Shown: positions 21,837 to 29,651 of the stretch, piece by piece
Layout: each line of letters starts with the position of its first letter
Position numbering within the stretch: position 1 is the stretch's first letter
Origin: Vicinamibacteria bacterium
GTDB taxonomy: Bacteria > Acidobacteriota > Vicinamibacteria > Vicinamibacterales > UBA2999
NCBI GenBank assembly: GCA_025938035.1
Contig: JAICQE010000030.1
Coordinates: forward strand, 1-30,442
Length of the DNA: 30,442 nt
Reading direction: 5' to 3'
Program-made: the position numbers and the translations under genes
Notes under the pieces: generated by a model
The model's input: the letters and a program-made list of their open reading frames with translations, nothing else
Database searches by the model: none
Told to the model about the DNA's origin: nothing

Positions 21837-24641
21837 ATGCTGCAAAAGAACACTGCGGTGCCGGTCGTCACGCCGGTTTCCTTCACGCTGAACGGACAGC
21901 CTGTCGTCGGCAGCTCGGCCGAGACGATTCTGCAGACAGCGGATCGGCTCGGTGTCGAGATTCCGCGCCTCTGCTACATGGAGGGCATGCGCGCGGACGG
22001 CAACTGCCGGACGTGCATGGTGGAGATCAAGGGCGAGCGCGTGCTCGCTCCGTCGTGCTGCCGCTATCCGAAGGAGGGAATGGACGTCACCACCAACAAC
22101 CAGCGCGCGTTGATCAGCCAGAAGATGTCGATCGAGTTGCTGCTCGCCGACATGCCCGAGACCGAGTACACGCGTAATTCCGAGCTCGATTTCTGGGCGA
22201 AGAAGCTGGACATCGGCAAGCCGCGGTTCACGTCGCGGCAGCAGCCCGTGGAAGACCTCTCACACCCGGCCATGGCGGTGCACCTCGATGCCTGCATTCA
22301 GTGCAAGCGGTGCGTGCGCGCCTGTCGTGAGGAACAGGTCAACGACGTCATCGGCTACGCCTTCCGCGCCGGTGCCTCGAAGATCGTGTTCGACCTCGAC
22401 GACCCGATGGGCAACTCCACGTGCGTGGCGTGCGGCGAGTGCGTGCAGGCGTGCCCGACCGGCGCGCTGATGCCGGCGCGCGACGTCGGCAAGGTCGTTC
22501 CGGACACGCAGGTCGACTCCGTCTGCCCGTACTGCGGCGTCGGCTGCCAGCTGACCTACAACGTCAAGGACAACCAGATCATCTACGTGCAGGGCAAGGA
22601 CGGTCCGGCCAACTCGAGCCGCCTGTGCGTGAAGGGCCGCTACGGCTTCGACTACGTTCATCACCGGCAGCGGCTGACCACGCCGTTGATCCGGAAAGAG
22701 GGCGTACCCAAGCACAAGGACTTCGTCGTCGATCCCGACAACTGGCGCGACGTCTTCCGCGAAGCGACCTGGGAAGAAGCGCTCGACCGTGCGGCCGGCG
22801 GCCTGCGGACAATCCGCGACACCTACGGGAAGCGCGCGCTTGCCGGCTTCGGCTCGGCCAAGGGGACGAACGAGGAGGCTTATCTATTCCAGAAACTCGT
22901 GCGCGCCGGGTTCGGCTCGAACAACGTGGACCACTGCACCCGTCTCTGCCACGCGTCGAGCGTTGCCGCGCTGATGGAGGGCATCAACTCCGGCGCCGTG
23001 TCGAACCAGGTGCGCGACGTCGCGAACGCGGAAGTCATCTTCGTCATCGGCGCCAACCCGACGGTGAACCATCCCGTTGCGGCAACGTTCATCAAGAACG
23101 CCGCCAAAGCCGGGCGGACGCTCATCGTGGCGGACCCGCGCCGGAGCGATCTCGCGCGCCACGCGAACTACTACCTGCAGTTCAATCCGGACACCGATGT
23201 GGCGTTGCTCAACGCGATGCTGCACGTGATCGTCGAGGAAGGTCTCGTCGACAAGAGCTTCGTCGCGAATCGCACCTCCGGTTACGAGGCGCTGGCCGAG
23301 AACGTCAAAAAGTTCTCGCCCGAGAAGATGGCGCCGATCTGCGGCATCCCCGCGGAGACCATTCGTGAGGTCGCGCGCACGTATGCGACCTCCGCTGCCT
23401 CGATCATCCTGTGGGGCATGGGCATCTCGCAGCACGTGCACGGGACGGACAACGCGCGCTGCCTGATCGCGCTGGCGCTCTCGACCGGGCAGATCGGCAA
23501 GCCGGGTTCCGGCCTGCATCCGCTGCGCGGACAGAACAACGTCCAGGGTGCGTCGGACTCGGGGCTGATTCCGATGTTCTATCCGGACTATCAGCGCGTG
23601 AACACGCCCGAGGCGCGTCAGCGGTTCGAAACGCTCTGGAAAACCCAGCTCGACCCCGATCCAGGTCTGACCGTTGTCGAGATCATGAATGCCGCCAAGA
23701 AGCGCGAGATTCGCGGCATGTACATCATGGGCGAGAACCCCGCGATGTCGGATCCGGATGTCGATCACGCGCGCGCGGCGATCGCCGCGCTCGACCACCT
23801 GGTCGTGCAGGACATCTTCCTGACGGAGACGGCGTATCTGGCGGACGTCATCCTGCCGGCCACCGCGTGGCCGGAAAAGGTCGGCACCGTGACGAACACC
23901 GACCGCATGGTCCAGCTCGGACGCAAAGCCATCGAACCTCCGGGCGATGCACGCGAGGACTTCTGGATCATCAACGAGCTTGGCCGGCGGATCGGTCTCG
24001 AGTGGAACTATGCGCATCCGCGCGAGGCGTTCAACGAGATGCGCACGTGCATGGATTCGATCGCCGGCATTACCTGGGATCGCCTCGAACGCGAATCGTC
24101 CGTGACGTATCCGTGTGTCGAGGAGGGCGATCCCGGCGATCCGGTGGTCTTCATCGAAAACTTTCCCACGCCGTCGGGCCGTGGCAGGTTCGTCCCGGCG
24201 GACCTCATCTCCGCGGACGAGCAGCCGAACGCCGAATACCCGATCGTGCTCATCACCGGCCGGCAGCTCGAACACTGGCATACCGGCTCGATGACACGGC
24301 GCGCCAGCAACCTCGACGCGCTCGAGCCGGAACCGGTCGCGTCGTTGCACCCGCTCGACCTCGACGAGATGGGTGCCGCTCCGGGCGACGTCGTCACGAT
24401 CGCGTCGCGCCGCGGCACCATTTCCCTCTACGCCCGTGCGGACGACGGGACGCCGCGTGGGACCGTATTCGTGCCGTTCTGCTTCTACGAGGCGGCGGCG
24501 AACATGCTCACCAATCCGGTACTCGACCCGTTCGGGAAGATTCCGGAGTTCAAATACTGCGCGGTGAACGTCACGAAGGGTGGCACGGTGCCGGAGCACA
24601 TGAGCTTCGGCGGAGGAGTGCTGCTCGAAGAGTTGCGTTGA
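21837..24641 (+). CDS. fdh1A: NAD-dependent formate dehydrogenase catalytic (Mo/W) subunit
   Basis: A 934-residue catalytic subunit that oxidises formate to CO2. In order: a 2Fe-2S domain (Cys46, Cys57, Cys60, Cys74/75); two 4Fe-4S clusters (CIQCKRCVRAC, STCVACGECVQACP); the 4Fe-4S next to the cofactor (VCPYCGVGCQ, then SSRLCVKGRYG); and the molybdopterin domain. The metal ligand is Cys371 followed by His372 (RLCHASSV), so this is a cysteine, not selenocysteine, enzyme. The C-terminal cofactor-binding domain has LITGRQLEHWHTGSMTRR. The ATG at 21837 fits the close junction with fdh1B. Length and domains match Fdh1A/FdsA types. Whether it carries Mo or W cannot be seen; the FDH1-like partner and neighbouring AOR make W plausible. 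Confidence 0.93.
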   Translation: MLQKNTAVPVVTPVSFTLNGQPVVGSSAETILQTADRLGVEIPRLCYMEGMRADGNCRTCMVEIKGERVLAPSCCRYPKEGMDVTTNNQRALISQKMSIELLLADMPETEYTRNSELDFWAKKLDIGKPRFTSRQQPVEDLSHPAMAVHLDACIQCKRCVRACREEQVNDVIGYAFRAGASKIVFDLDDPMGNSTCVACGECVQACPTGALMPARDVGKVVPDTQVDSVCPYCGVGCQLTYNVKDNQIIYVQGKDGPANSSRLCVKGRYGFDYVHHRQRLTTPLIRKEGVPKHKDFVVDPDNWRDVFREATWEEALDRAAGGLRTIRDTYGKRALAGFGSAKGTNEEAYLFQKLVRAGFGSNNVDHCTRLCHASSVAALMEGINSGAVSNQVRDVANAEVIFVIGANPTVNHPVAATFIKNAAKAGRTLIVADPRRSDLARHANYYLQFNPDTDVALLNAMLHVIVEEGLVDKSFVANRTSGYEALAENVKKFSPEKMAPICGIPAETIREVARTYATSAASIILWGMGISQHVHGTDNARCLIALALSTGQIGKPGSGLHPLRGQNNVQGASDSGLIPMFYPDYQRVNTPEARQRFETLWKTQLDPDPGLTVVEIMNAAKKREIRGMYIMGENPAMSDPDVDHARAAIAALDHLVVQDIFLTETAYLADVILPATAWPEKVGTVTNTDRMVQLGRKAIEPPGDAREDFWIINELGRRIGLEWNYAHPREAFNEMRTCMDSIAGITWDRLERESSVTYPCVEEGDPGDPVVFIENFPTPSGRGRFVPADLISADEQPNAEYPIVLITGRQLEHWHTGSMTRRASNLDALEPEPVASLHPLDLDEMGAAPGDVVTIASRRGTISLYARADDGTPRGTVFVPFCFYEAAANMLTNPVLDPFGKIPEFKYCAVNVTKGGTVPEHMSFGGGVLLEELR

Positions 24642-24667
24642 ATAGTCCCTCAGGGGGATAGACGACC

Positions 24668-25843
24668 GTGCTGACTCCGTCTTCCAGCAGGCGGGCCTTT
24701 CTGTCTCTGAGCAGCCGCATGGCCGTAGGGTTCCCGCTGGTCTCGCTCGCTGCATGTACGCGTAACGCGGAACGGACCGCAGCGACCAGCGGACGCTGGC
24801 AGCCCTTGATTGCATTCCTCGAGGAAGAAATTCCTTCGCTGCTGGAACGCGGTCGCACGACACCCGGTGCATCGGTGGCGCTCGTCGCCGACGCCAAGCT
24901 CCTGTGGTCTCGAGGATTCGGCGTGACGGACCGCACGACCAACGCGGCGGTCGAGGACGATACGGTATTCGAGTTCGGATCGATCAGCAAGACGGTGTTC
25001 GCGTACGTCGTACTGAAAGCCTGCGAGAACGGCGTTTTGAGCCTGGACACGCCGCTAACGAAGTACACCTCCGACCGATATCTAACCGGCGATCCGCGCG
25101 TCGATCTAATCACACCGCGACACGTGCTATCGCACACGACGGGATTTCAGAACTGGCGATCGAAGCGCGAGCCGTTGAGGATTCAATTCACTCCGGGCGC
25201 GCGCTGGGCATATTCTGGCGAGGCGTACAGCTATCTGCAGTCCGTGCTCACACGCCTCGTGGGCCATGTCGACCAGGAAAACTGCAAGACGTTTGACGAT
25301 GGCCTACGTGTCTGCGCAACGGATTTTGACGCGTACATGAAGGCGAATCTTCTCGTGCCTTTTGGTATGACGTCGAGCGGTTACCAGTTTCGTGACGCCA
25401 TGGCCCGACCACACGATGTACAGGGAAGGCTCATCCCCGATCGGATCACCACTGCTGTTGAGGCGGCTCGATACGGATCCGCGGGGCAGCTTCACTCGAC
25501 GGTGAAGGACTATGCGAAATTCCTCATCGAAATCATCGAACCTAAACCGGCTGACTCGTTTCGCTTGAATACTGCGTCCATGACCGAGATGCTCAGGCCT
25601 CAGGTGAAAGTCATGGACGCGCTGTCGTGGGGGCTCGGTTGGGTAATCGAGCAGCATCCGGGAATGGGGGACATCATCAGTCACTCGGGAGATAACCCTG
25701 GATTCAAGGCCATGACTGCCGCATCTGTTCGTCGACGGTCCGCGTTCATCATCGCGACAAACGGCGACCGCGGCTTCGAAGACGTCATTAGGCCGGTGCT
25801 GCGGAGTGCCCCGATGCGCGAACTTCTGCCGGTGAGTATCTAA
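24668..25843 (+). CDS. Class C beta-lactamase-like serine hydrolase, putative Tat lipoprotein
   Basis: A 391-residue protein from GTG 24668. The N-terminus has a twin-arginine motif (SSRRAFLSL), a hydrophobic stretch and a lipobox ending at Cys30 (VSLAAC), so it is probably exported folded and lipid-anchored. The penicillin-binding fold motifs are SxxK at Ser105-Lys108 (FEFGSISKTV), a Tyr-Ser-Gly at 182-184 in the place of YxN, and a late HSGDNPG in the KTG/HxG position. Members include esterases, D-aminopeptidases and class C beta-lactamases; which one this is cannot be read. It is separate from the FDH genes in function. By eye its codon choice is less GC-biased than the neighbours, possibly a sign of later arrival. 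Confidence 0.87.
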   Translation: MLTPSSSRRAFLSLSSRMAVGFPLVSLAACTRNAERTAATSGRWQPLIAFLEEEIPSLLERGRTTPGASVALVADAKLLWSRGFGVTDRTTNAAVEDDTVFEFGSISKTVFAYVVLKACENGVLSLDTPLTKYTSDRYLTGDPRVDLITPRHVLSHTTGFQNWRSKREPLRIQFTPGARWAYSGEAYSYLQSVLTRLVGHVDQENCKTFDDGLRVCATDFDAYMKANLLVPFGMTSSGYQFRDAMARPHDVQGRLIPDRITTAVEAARYGSAGQLHSTVKDYAKFLIEIIEPKPADSFRLNTASMTEMLRPQVKVMDALSWGLGWVIEQHPGMGDIISHSGDNPGFKAMTAASVRRRSAFIIATNGDRGFEDVIRPVLRSAPMRELLPVSI

Positions 25844-25962
25844 GGTTCTCTGATCAGCCCTTCGCACATCAGCATGGTCGAGCTCTTGCGGTCGGAGTAG
25901 CGAATCCAGCGCCATCTGTGCGATGGCAGTCCGCTTGCTCCACACTCAGGCGGAGGAGCGAT

Positions 25963-26559
25963 ATGCCGACGGCTCGACGATCCAGCAAGGCAGCACCGAA
26001 AGCCAGGGCACGAAAGGGGACAGCGGTGGAGCGGGCGTCGAAAACGGCGCGGCGGGCGGCGCGCGATGTCGTCAAATCCGTTTCGGCGCGCGTACTGCCG
26101 GCGCGTCCGCACGACGCCGTCAAGCTGCTCGAAAAGGATCACCGGAGGTTCGAGCGGCTGATGAAGGAAGGCGAGGAGACGACGGCGAGAGCGAGCAAGC
26201 GCCGGCGCGACATCCTCGGCACGCTGGCCGTCGAAATCGCCGCACACGAGCGCAAGGAAGAGAAGGTGCTGTATCCCGCGCTGAAGCGCCATCGCGAAGC
26301 GCGCGACATCGTCCTCGAGGGCTACCAGGAACACCACGTGGCCGATGTGCTCCTCGGCGAACTGAAGAATCTGGACCCGACGGATGAACGCTGGGGCGCC
26401 AAGTTCAAGGTCCTGAAGGAAAGCCTCGACCATCACATCGAAGAAGAAGAGGGGCACATGTTCAGGACGGCGCGATCCGTGCTCGGGCGCGACAGGCTCG
26501 AAGCGCTCGGCCGCCGGATGCAGGCGATTCGAGGAACCCGCAAAAAGAGCCGCCGGTAG
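25963..26559 (+). CDS. Hemerythrin (HHE) domain protein with basic N-terminus
   Basis: A 198-residue protein; the ATG at 25963 follows a GGCGGAGGAG ribosome site, whereas the longer in-frame start has none. The first ~45 residues are rich in Lys, Arg, Ala and Ser, resembling histone-like tails. The rest is a four-helix HHE domain with the iron-ligand residues in LLEKDHRRFERLM, IAAHERKEEKVLYPAL, YQEHHVAD and LKESLDHHIEEEEGHMF. Such proteins bind O2 or NO at a di-iron site or act in iron and redox stress. The basic extension could bind nucleic acid or membrane lipids; that is a guess. Confidence 0.88.
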   Translation: MPTARRSSKAAPKARARKGTAVERASKTARRAARDVVKSVSARVLPARPHDAVKLLEKDHRRFERLMKEGEETTARASKRRRDILGTLAVEIAAHERKEEKVLYPALKRHREARDIVLEGYQEHHVADVLLGELKNLDPTDERWGAKFKVLKESLDHHIEEEEGHMFRTARSVLGRDRLEALGRRMQAIRGTRKKSRR

Positions 26560-26571
26560 CGCGAATTTCGT

Positions 26572-26626
26572 CGTGGCGCGAACCCTTCGGGTTCGCGAGG
26601 GCGAGCCAGGCAAGGCTCGCCCCACG
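26572..26626. repeat. Family-A hairpin repeat, variant first stem
   Basis: Bounded by CGTGGCG and CGCCCCACG, with hairpins GCGAACCC-TTC-GGGTTCGC (26578-26596) and GGCGAGCC-AGGCAA-GGCTCGCC (26600-26621). The second stem is identical to that in the pabB copy, but the first stem has been replaced by a different palindrome. It lies between the hemerythrin and sigma-PheS genes. Confidence 0.75.
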
Positions 26627-26664
26627 GAGCGCCCGCGCCGCAATGTCACAATTGGCGCCGACCC

Positions 26665-27948
26665 GTGTCTTTTCAACAACAGAACGTGGAACCGCTCAAT
26701 CAACTGGTGAACCGGGCACGCCGTGGCGACGTGGCGGCGTACGGCCGGCTCGTGAACGCGACGGAACGCATGGTGGTTGGCGTCGCGCTGCGGGTACTGC
26801 GAGACGAAGCGCTGGCCGAAGACGCCGCCCAGGAAACCTTCTTGCGCGCATTCCGGCGCATCGGGGATCTCGGGGAGGACGCCGCATTCCTGACGTGGCT
26901 GCGGAGGATCGCCGTGACCGTCGCCATCAACCTGCGACGTGCCCGGCGGACGACCTTCCTGCGCCTCGACGATGGAGTGGATGTGCCGATCCTCGACGAG
27001 ATCGAGGCGCGCTGGTCCGACGCGCAACGGCTGCAGCTGGCCGCTGCGCTGTTGATCCTGACCCCTGAGGAGCGCCGTCTGTGCGACCGTCGCTACCACG
27101 GCGGCTGGAGTGTCGGCCGCCTGGCCCAGGATGCCGGGGTCGATGAACCGGCGATGCGCAAACGGCTGCAGCGGATCCGCGACAAGCTGCGAAAGGACAT
27201 CGAGATGTCGGAACAGAGTGAAATCGGAACAGGGCAGTCGCCACGCGATCTTCCGGCGCGGATCGTCGAGTTGCTCTCGCGGCCGCAGCTGACCAACCTT
27301 CCGGAAAATCCTGTTGGCGTGGTGACGCAGATCCTGCGTGGGGTCTTCTCGACGTTTGCGCCGGTGGAACTGCCTGAGTTTGTCGACCTGGCGTCGGCTC
27401 GGGCCGGCGTGCCCAACGATGCGATCTACGTCGAGGCGTCGGAGCTGCATCACGTGGACGATCGCCGCATCCTCCGCTATGACATGACGCTTCCGCTGCT
27501 GATGACGAAGCGGTACGAAGGCGAGCCCATGAAGTTATGGATTGAGGGCAAGGCGTACCGGCGCGGCCGTCTCGATGCCACTCACCTCGAGGCCTTTCAT
27601 CAGGTAGAGGCGTTCTGGCTCGGCGATCGCGGCGACGTCGACGGATGGCGGTTGACGACGCTGGTGCTGCAGTCTGTCGATGCGGTGCTGCCGGGATCGA
27701 CCGTACGCATCGTGCCGACCAAATACGCCATGTGCTCGCAGGCGTGGGAGATGGAGGTCGAGGTCGACGGCCAGCTGCACGAGGTACTGGCCTGGGGCGT
27801 CTTCACCGACCGGATCGTCCGGCACCTCGGCGCCGATCCGTCGCGGCACGTCGCCGTCGGCGCCGGCTACGGGCTGGAACGGCTTGCCGCGCTGCGCTAC
27901 GGGATCGACGACATCCGGAAGATTGAGGCGGCGACGGTCGCGCAGTAG
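26665..27948 (+). CDS. ECF sigma factor fused to a PheS-like class II aminoacyl-tRNA synthetase core
   Basis: One uninterrupted 427-codon frame from GTG 26665. Residues ~10-95 are sigma region 2 (GDVAAYGRLV, AEDAAQETFLRAFRRI, FLTWLRRIAVTVAINLRR). Residues ~120-178 are region 4 (LTPEERRLCDRRYHGGWSVGRLAQDAGVD, a helix-turn-helix). Residues ~205-427 resemble the phenylalanyl-tRNA synthetase alpha core: motif 2 is KLWIEGKAYRRGRLDATHLEAFHQVEAF (289-316), with the PheS-specific DATHL-FHQ, and motif 3 is GAGYGLERLAALRYGIDDIR (399-418). The ATP-binding arginines (299/300, 406) are kept. The Phe-pocket motif FPFTEPS of true PheS is replaced by KYAMCSQ (353-359). No tRNA-binding coiled coil or beta subunit is present. 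I infer a transcription factor with a ligand- or adenylate-sensing domain; no anti-sigma gene adjoins it. Confidence 0.85.
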   Translation: MSFQQQNVEPLNQLVNRARRGDVAAYGRLVNATERMVVGVALRVLRDEALAEDAAQETFLRAFRRIGDLGEDAAFLTWLRRIAVTVAINLRRARRTTFLRLDDGVDVPILDEIEARWSDAQRLQLAAALLILTPEERRLCDRRYHGGWSVGRLAQDAGVDEPAMRKRLQRIRDKLRKDIEMSEQSEIGTGQSPRDLPARIVELLSRPQLTNLPENPVGVVTQILRGVFSTFAPVELPEFVDLASARAGVPNDAIYVEASELHHVDDRRILRYDMTLPLLMTKRYEGEPMKLWIEGKAYRRGRLDATHLEAFHQVEAFWLGDRGDVDGWRLTTLVLQSVDAVLPGSTVRIVPTKYAMCSQAWEMEVEVDGQLHEVLAWGVFTDRIVRHLGADPSRHVAVGAGYGLERLAALRYGIDDIRKIEAATVAQ

Positions 27949-27955
27949 ATCCGAT

Positions 27956-28357
27956 CTACTTGCGGAACGTCTGTCGGTCTTTGAACTCCACCATGATGAA
28001 CTCGGCCGCCGCGGCGCCGACGTTCTCGGGAAGATGGACGTTGCCGTCGCTGCACCCGAGCGCTCCCGCGGGAACCGAGGCCGGCTCGGTGGTGCCGTCG
28101 GGAACCGTGAAGTTGAACGTCTGATCGGTCAGGAAGATCACGCACCCGGGGAGATGGCGGTGCATCACCGACCTCTCGCCCGGGCCGTAGCGGACGCGCA
28201 GAAACCGCGCGACGTCGTTCTCGAACGATACCGAGTAGTGTTTGGGGTCCGCCGCCACCGCGTCGGGAAACGTGTCGGCCCCTCGCTGCACCAGCGCCGA
28301 GGTCGCGGCGATGCCGAGGATGGTACCCATCGCTACGCCGAGGAGCAGATTCCGCAT
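27956..28357 (-). CDS. Small cupin-domain protein, membrane-anchored or secreted
   Basis: A 133-residue protein. The ATG at 28357 is chosen because an AGAGG sequence lies nine bases upstream; an in-frame ATG at 28366 would adjoin that site too closely. The N-terminal MRNLLLGVAMGTILGIAATSALV is a signal peptide or single anchor. The body is one cupin barrel: VRYGPGERSVMHRHLPGCVIFLT gives the two-His metal-site pattern, followed by PENVGAAAAEFIMVEFK. Function cannot be named; such single cupins bind metals or small acids. Its stop is eight bases from the end of the convergent sigma-PheS gene. It probably follows the GlcG-like gene in one transcript, 44 bases apart. Confidence 0.8.
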   Translation of the reverse strand: MRNLLLGVAMGTILGIAATSALVQRGADTFPDAVAADPKHYSVSFENDVARFLRVRYGPGERSVMHRHLPGCVIFLTDQTFNFTVPDGTTEPASVPAGALGCSDGNVHLPENVGAAAAEFIMVEFKDRQTFRK

Positions 28358-28401
28358 GTTCACCATCCTCTGATTGCACCGGCCGCGACGGAGCGTCGCG
28401 C

Positions 28402-28875
28402 CTACTTCAACGCGTTCACCGCAGCCTGTGCGACGACTCCGTCCTGCTGGCTCGTGCCGCCGGACGCCCCGATCGCTCCGACGATCTTCCCGCCCGAGAC
28501 GAGCGGTATTCCGCCTTCCACCGGGATGGCGCCGTCGAGGGCGAGAATCCGCAGCCCCTCGCCGCCGGCAGCCAGCGCGTCCTGAAACGCCTTCGTCGGC
28601 CGCTTGAAGCGCGCCGCCGATCGCGCCTTCGACTGCGCGACCTGGACGCTGCCGATCTGGGTATCGTCCATCTTTTCGAAGTAGACGAGATCGCCGGCGG
28701 TATCGACGATGGCGATGGCCATGTTCCAGTTGTTCTTGCGCGCCTCGGCGATGGCCGGCGTGGCGATCTTCTTTGCGGTCTCGAGGTTGATGTTCGGTCC
28801 GTAGCTCATAGTTTGTGAGGCGGCAGGCAGGACGCACGCGAGCGTCGCTGCTGCCGCGAAAAGAAACTGCTTCAT
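28402..28875 (-). CDS. Exported GlcG/HbpS family protein
   Basis: A 157-residue protein with a signal peptide (MKQFLFAAAATLACVLPAASQ) and a GlcG/HbpS domain: NLETAKKIATPAIAEARKNNWNMAIAIVDTAGDLVYFEKMDD, SVQVAQSKARSAARFKRPT, and the glycine-rich GGIPLVSGGKIVGAIGASGG. The family includes the haem-binding sensor HbpS of Streptomyces and GlcG of the glycolate locus of E. coli; haem or a corrinoid is the likely ligand in some members. Export points to an envelope role. It is divergent from the ACT-DUF5612 gene with 33 bases between starts. A perfect TATAAT sits eight bases before its ATG. Confidence 0.88.
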   Translation of the reverse strand: MKQFLFAAAATLACVLPAASQTMSYGPNINLETAKKIATPAIAEARKNNWNMAIAIVDTAGDLVYFEKMDDTQIGSVQVAQSKARSAARFKRPTKAFQDALAAGGEGLRILALDGAIPVEGGIPLVSGGKIVGAIGASGGTSQQDGVVAQAAVNALK

Positions 28876-28883
28876 GGCGGGAG

Positions 28884-28889
28884 ATTATA
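28884..28889 (-). promoter_or_regulatory. Candidate -10 box for the GlcG-like gene
   Basis: The minus strand reads TATAAT eight bases before the ATG at 28875. If used as a -10 element, transcription would start about at the start codon, giving a leaderless or near-leaderless message. No good -35 hexamer at 16-18 bases was found, so the assignment rests on one hexamer. Confidence 0.4.
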
Positions 28890-28908
28890 GCCTTCATAAT
28901 CGGCAGCA

Positions 28909-29565
28909 ATGGCCGCATATGCGCTTCTCGCTGAAGTCTCCGATCGCCGGGGCATGCTCTCGGATCTGACGCGTGTCCTTGCCGACCATCACGCCAACAT
29001 CACCTACGTCGATATCCACGACGCCGGCGAGCCGGTTGCGGACATCTACTTCGAGTTCACGGTCGAGGAGCCGTCGATTGAAGCGGTTCTGATCGATATG
29101 CGGAAGGTGGACGGCGTCCGTCTGGTGGAGGAGACGCCGAACTTCGCCCGCATCTATGGCAAGCGGATTATCGTCATGGGCGGCGGCGCCCAGGTTGGCT
29201 TCGTCGCGATGGGCGCCATCACGGAAGCCGACCGCCACAACATCCGCGGCGAACGCATCTCGATCGACACCATCCCGCTGGTCGGCGAGCAGGAGCTGGC
29301 GGCCGCGGTCCGCGCCACGGCACGGCTGCCGCGCGTGAAGATGCTCGTCCTCGCCGGCTCGATCATGGGCGGGGCGATTACCGACGCCGTGAAAGAGGTG
29401 CAGAGTTACGGCCTGCGGGTGATTTCGCTGAATCAGGCCGGCAGCGTGCCCGATGCGGCCGACCTGGTCGTCAGCGATCCGGTCCAGGCAGGCGTGATGG
29501 CCGTGATGGCGGTCGCCGACACGGCGAAGTTCGATCTCATGAAACAGCTCAAGCGGCGGTATTAG
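28909..29565 (+). CDS. ACT-domain protein with DUF5612-type C-terminal domain
   Basis: A 218-residue cytosolic protein. Residues 1 to ~75 form an ACT domain (AYALLAEVSDRRGMLSDLTRVLADHHANITYVDIH), a fold that usually binds amino acids to regulate a partner. Residues from ~80 are an alpha/beta domain with IIVMGGGAQVGFVAMGAI, KMLVLAGSIMGGAITDAV and VISLNQAGSVPDAADLVVSDP, which I match to the DUF5612 family known mainly from methanogenic archaea. The glycine-rich loops suggest nucleotide binding. Function is unknown. It is not in an operon with recognisable amino-acid genes. Its archaeal flavour parallels that of the H4MPT-type genes. Confidence 0.72.
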   Translation: MAAYALLAEVSDRRGMLSDLTRVLADHHANITYVDIHDAGEPVADIYFEFTVEEPSIEAVLIDMRKVDGVRLVEETPNFARIYGKRIIVMGGGAQVGFVAMGAITEADRHNIRGERISIDTIPLVGEQELAAAVRATARLPRVKMLVLAGSIMGGAITDAVKEVQSYGLRVISLNQAGSVPDAADLVVSDPVQAGVMAVMAVADTAKFDLMKQLKRRY

Positions 29566-29651
29566 GTCCGCCGTCCGGGCAGGTCACGGCGCGCCGGAAC
29601 GGCATAGCTCGCCGCCTCGTCGCGCCGGTCACGACCCGCTGTCATCGCTCC

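Noticed and set aside
22935..22955. Selenocysteine in the formate dehydrogenase active site
   Set aside because: The metal-ligand codon at 22947-22949 is TGC (Cys), not TGA.
24642..24667. Small palindrome TCCCTCAGGGGGA after fdh1A considered as a terminator
   Set aside because: The stem is very short and no T-run follows.
22884..24872. Minus-strand ORF of 662 codons opposite fdh1A
   Set aside because: High GC with strong third-position bias opens antisense frames. The translation is Arg/His/Asp-rich with no domain, and fdh1A is certain on the other strand.
25840..27453. Long minus-strand ORF (537 codons) opposite the hemerythrin and sigma-PheS genes
   Set aside because: It is an antisense shadow of two genes with clear domain matches on the plus strand. 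Its last ~24 codons (WRWIRYSDRKSSTML and on, in 25840-25920) read almost like a real protein end and lie outside the plus-strand genes, but no family is recognisable and no start or upstream part supports it.
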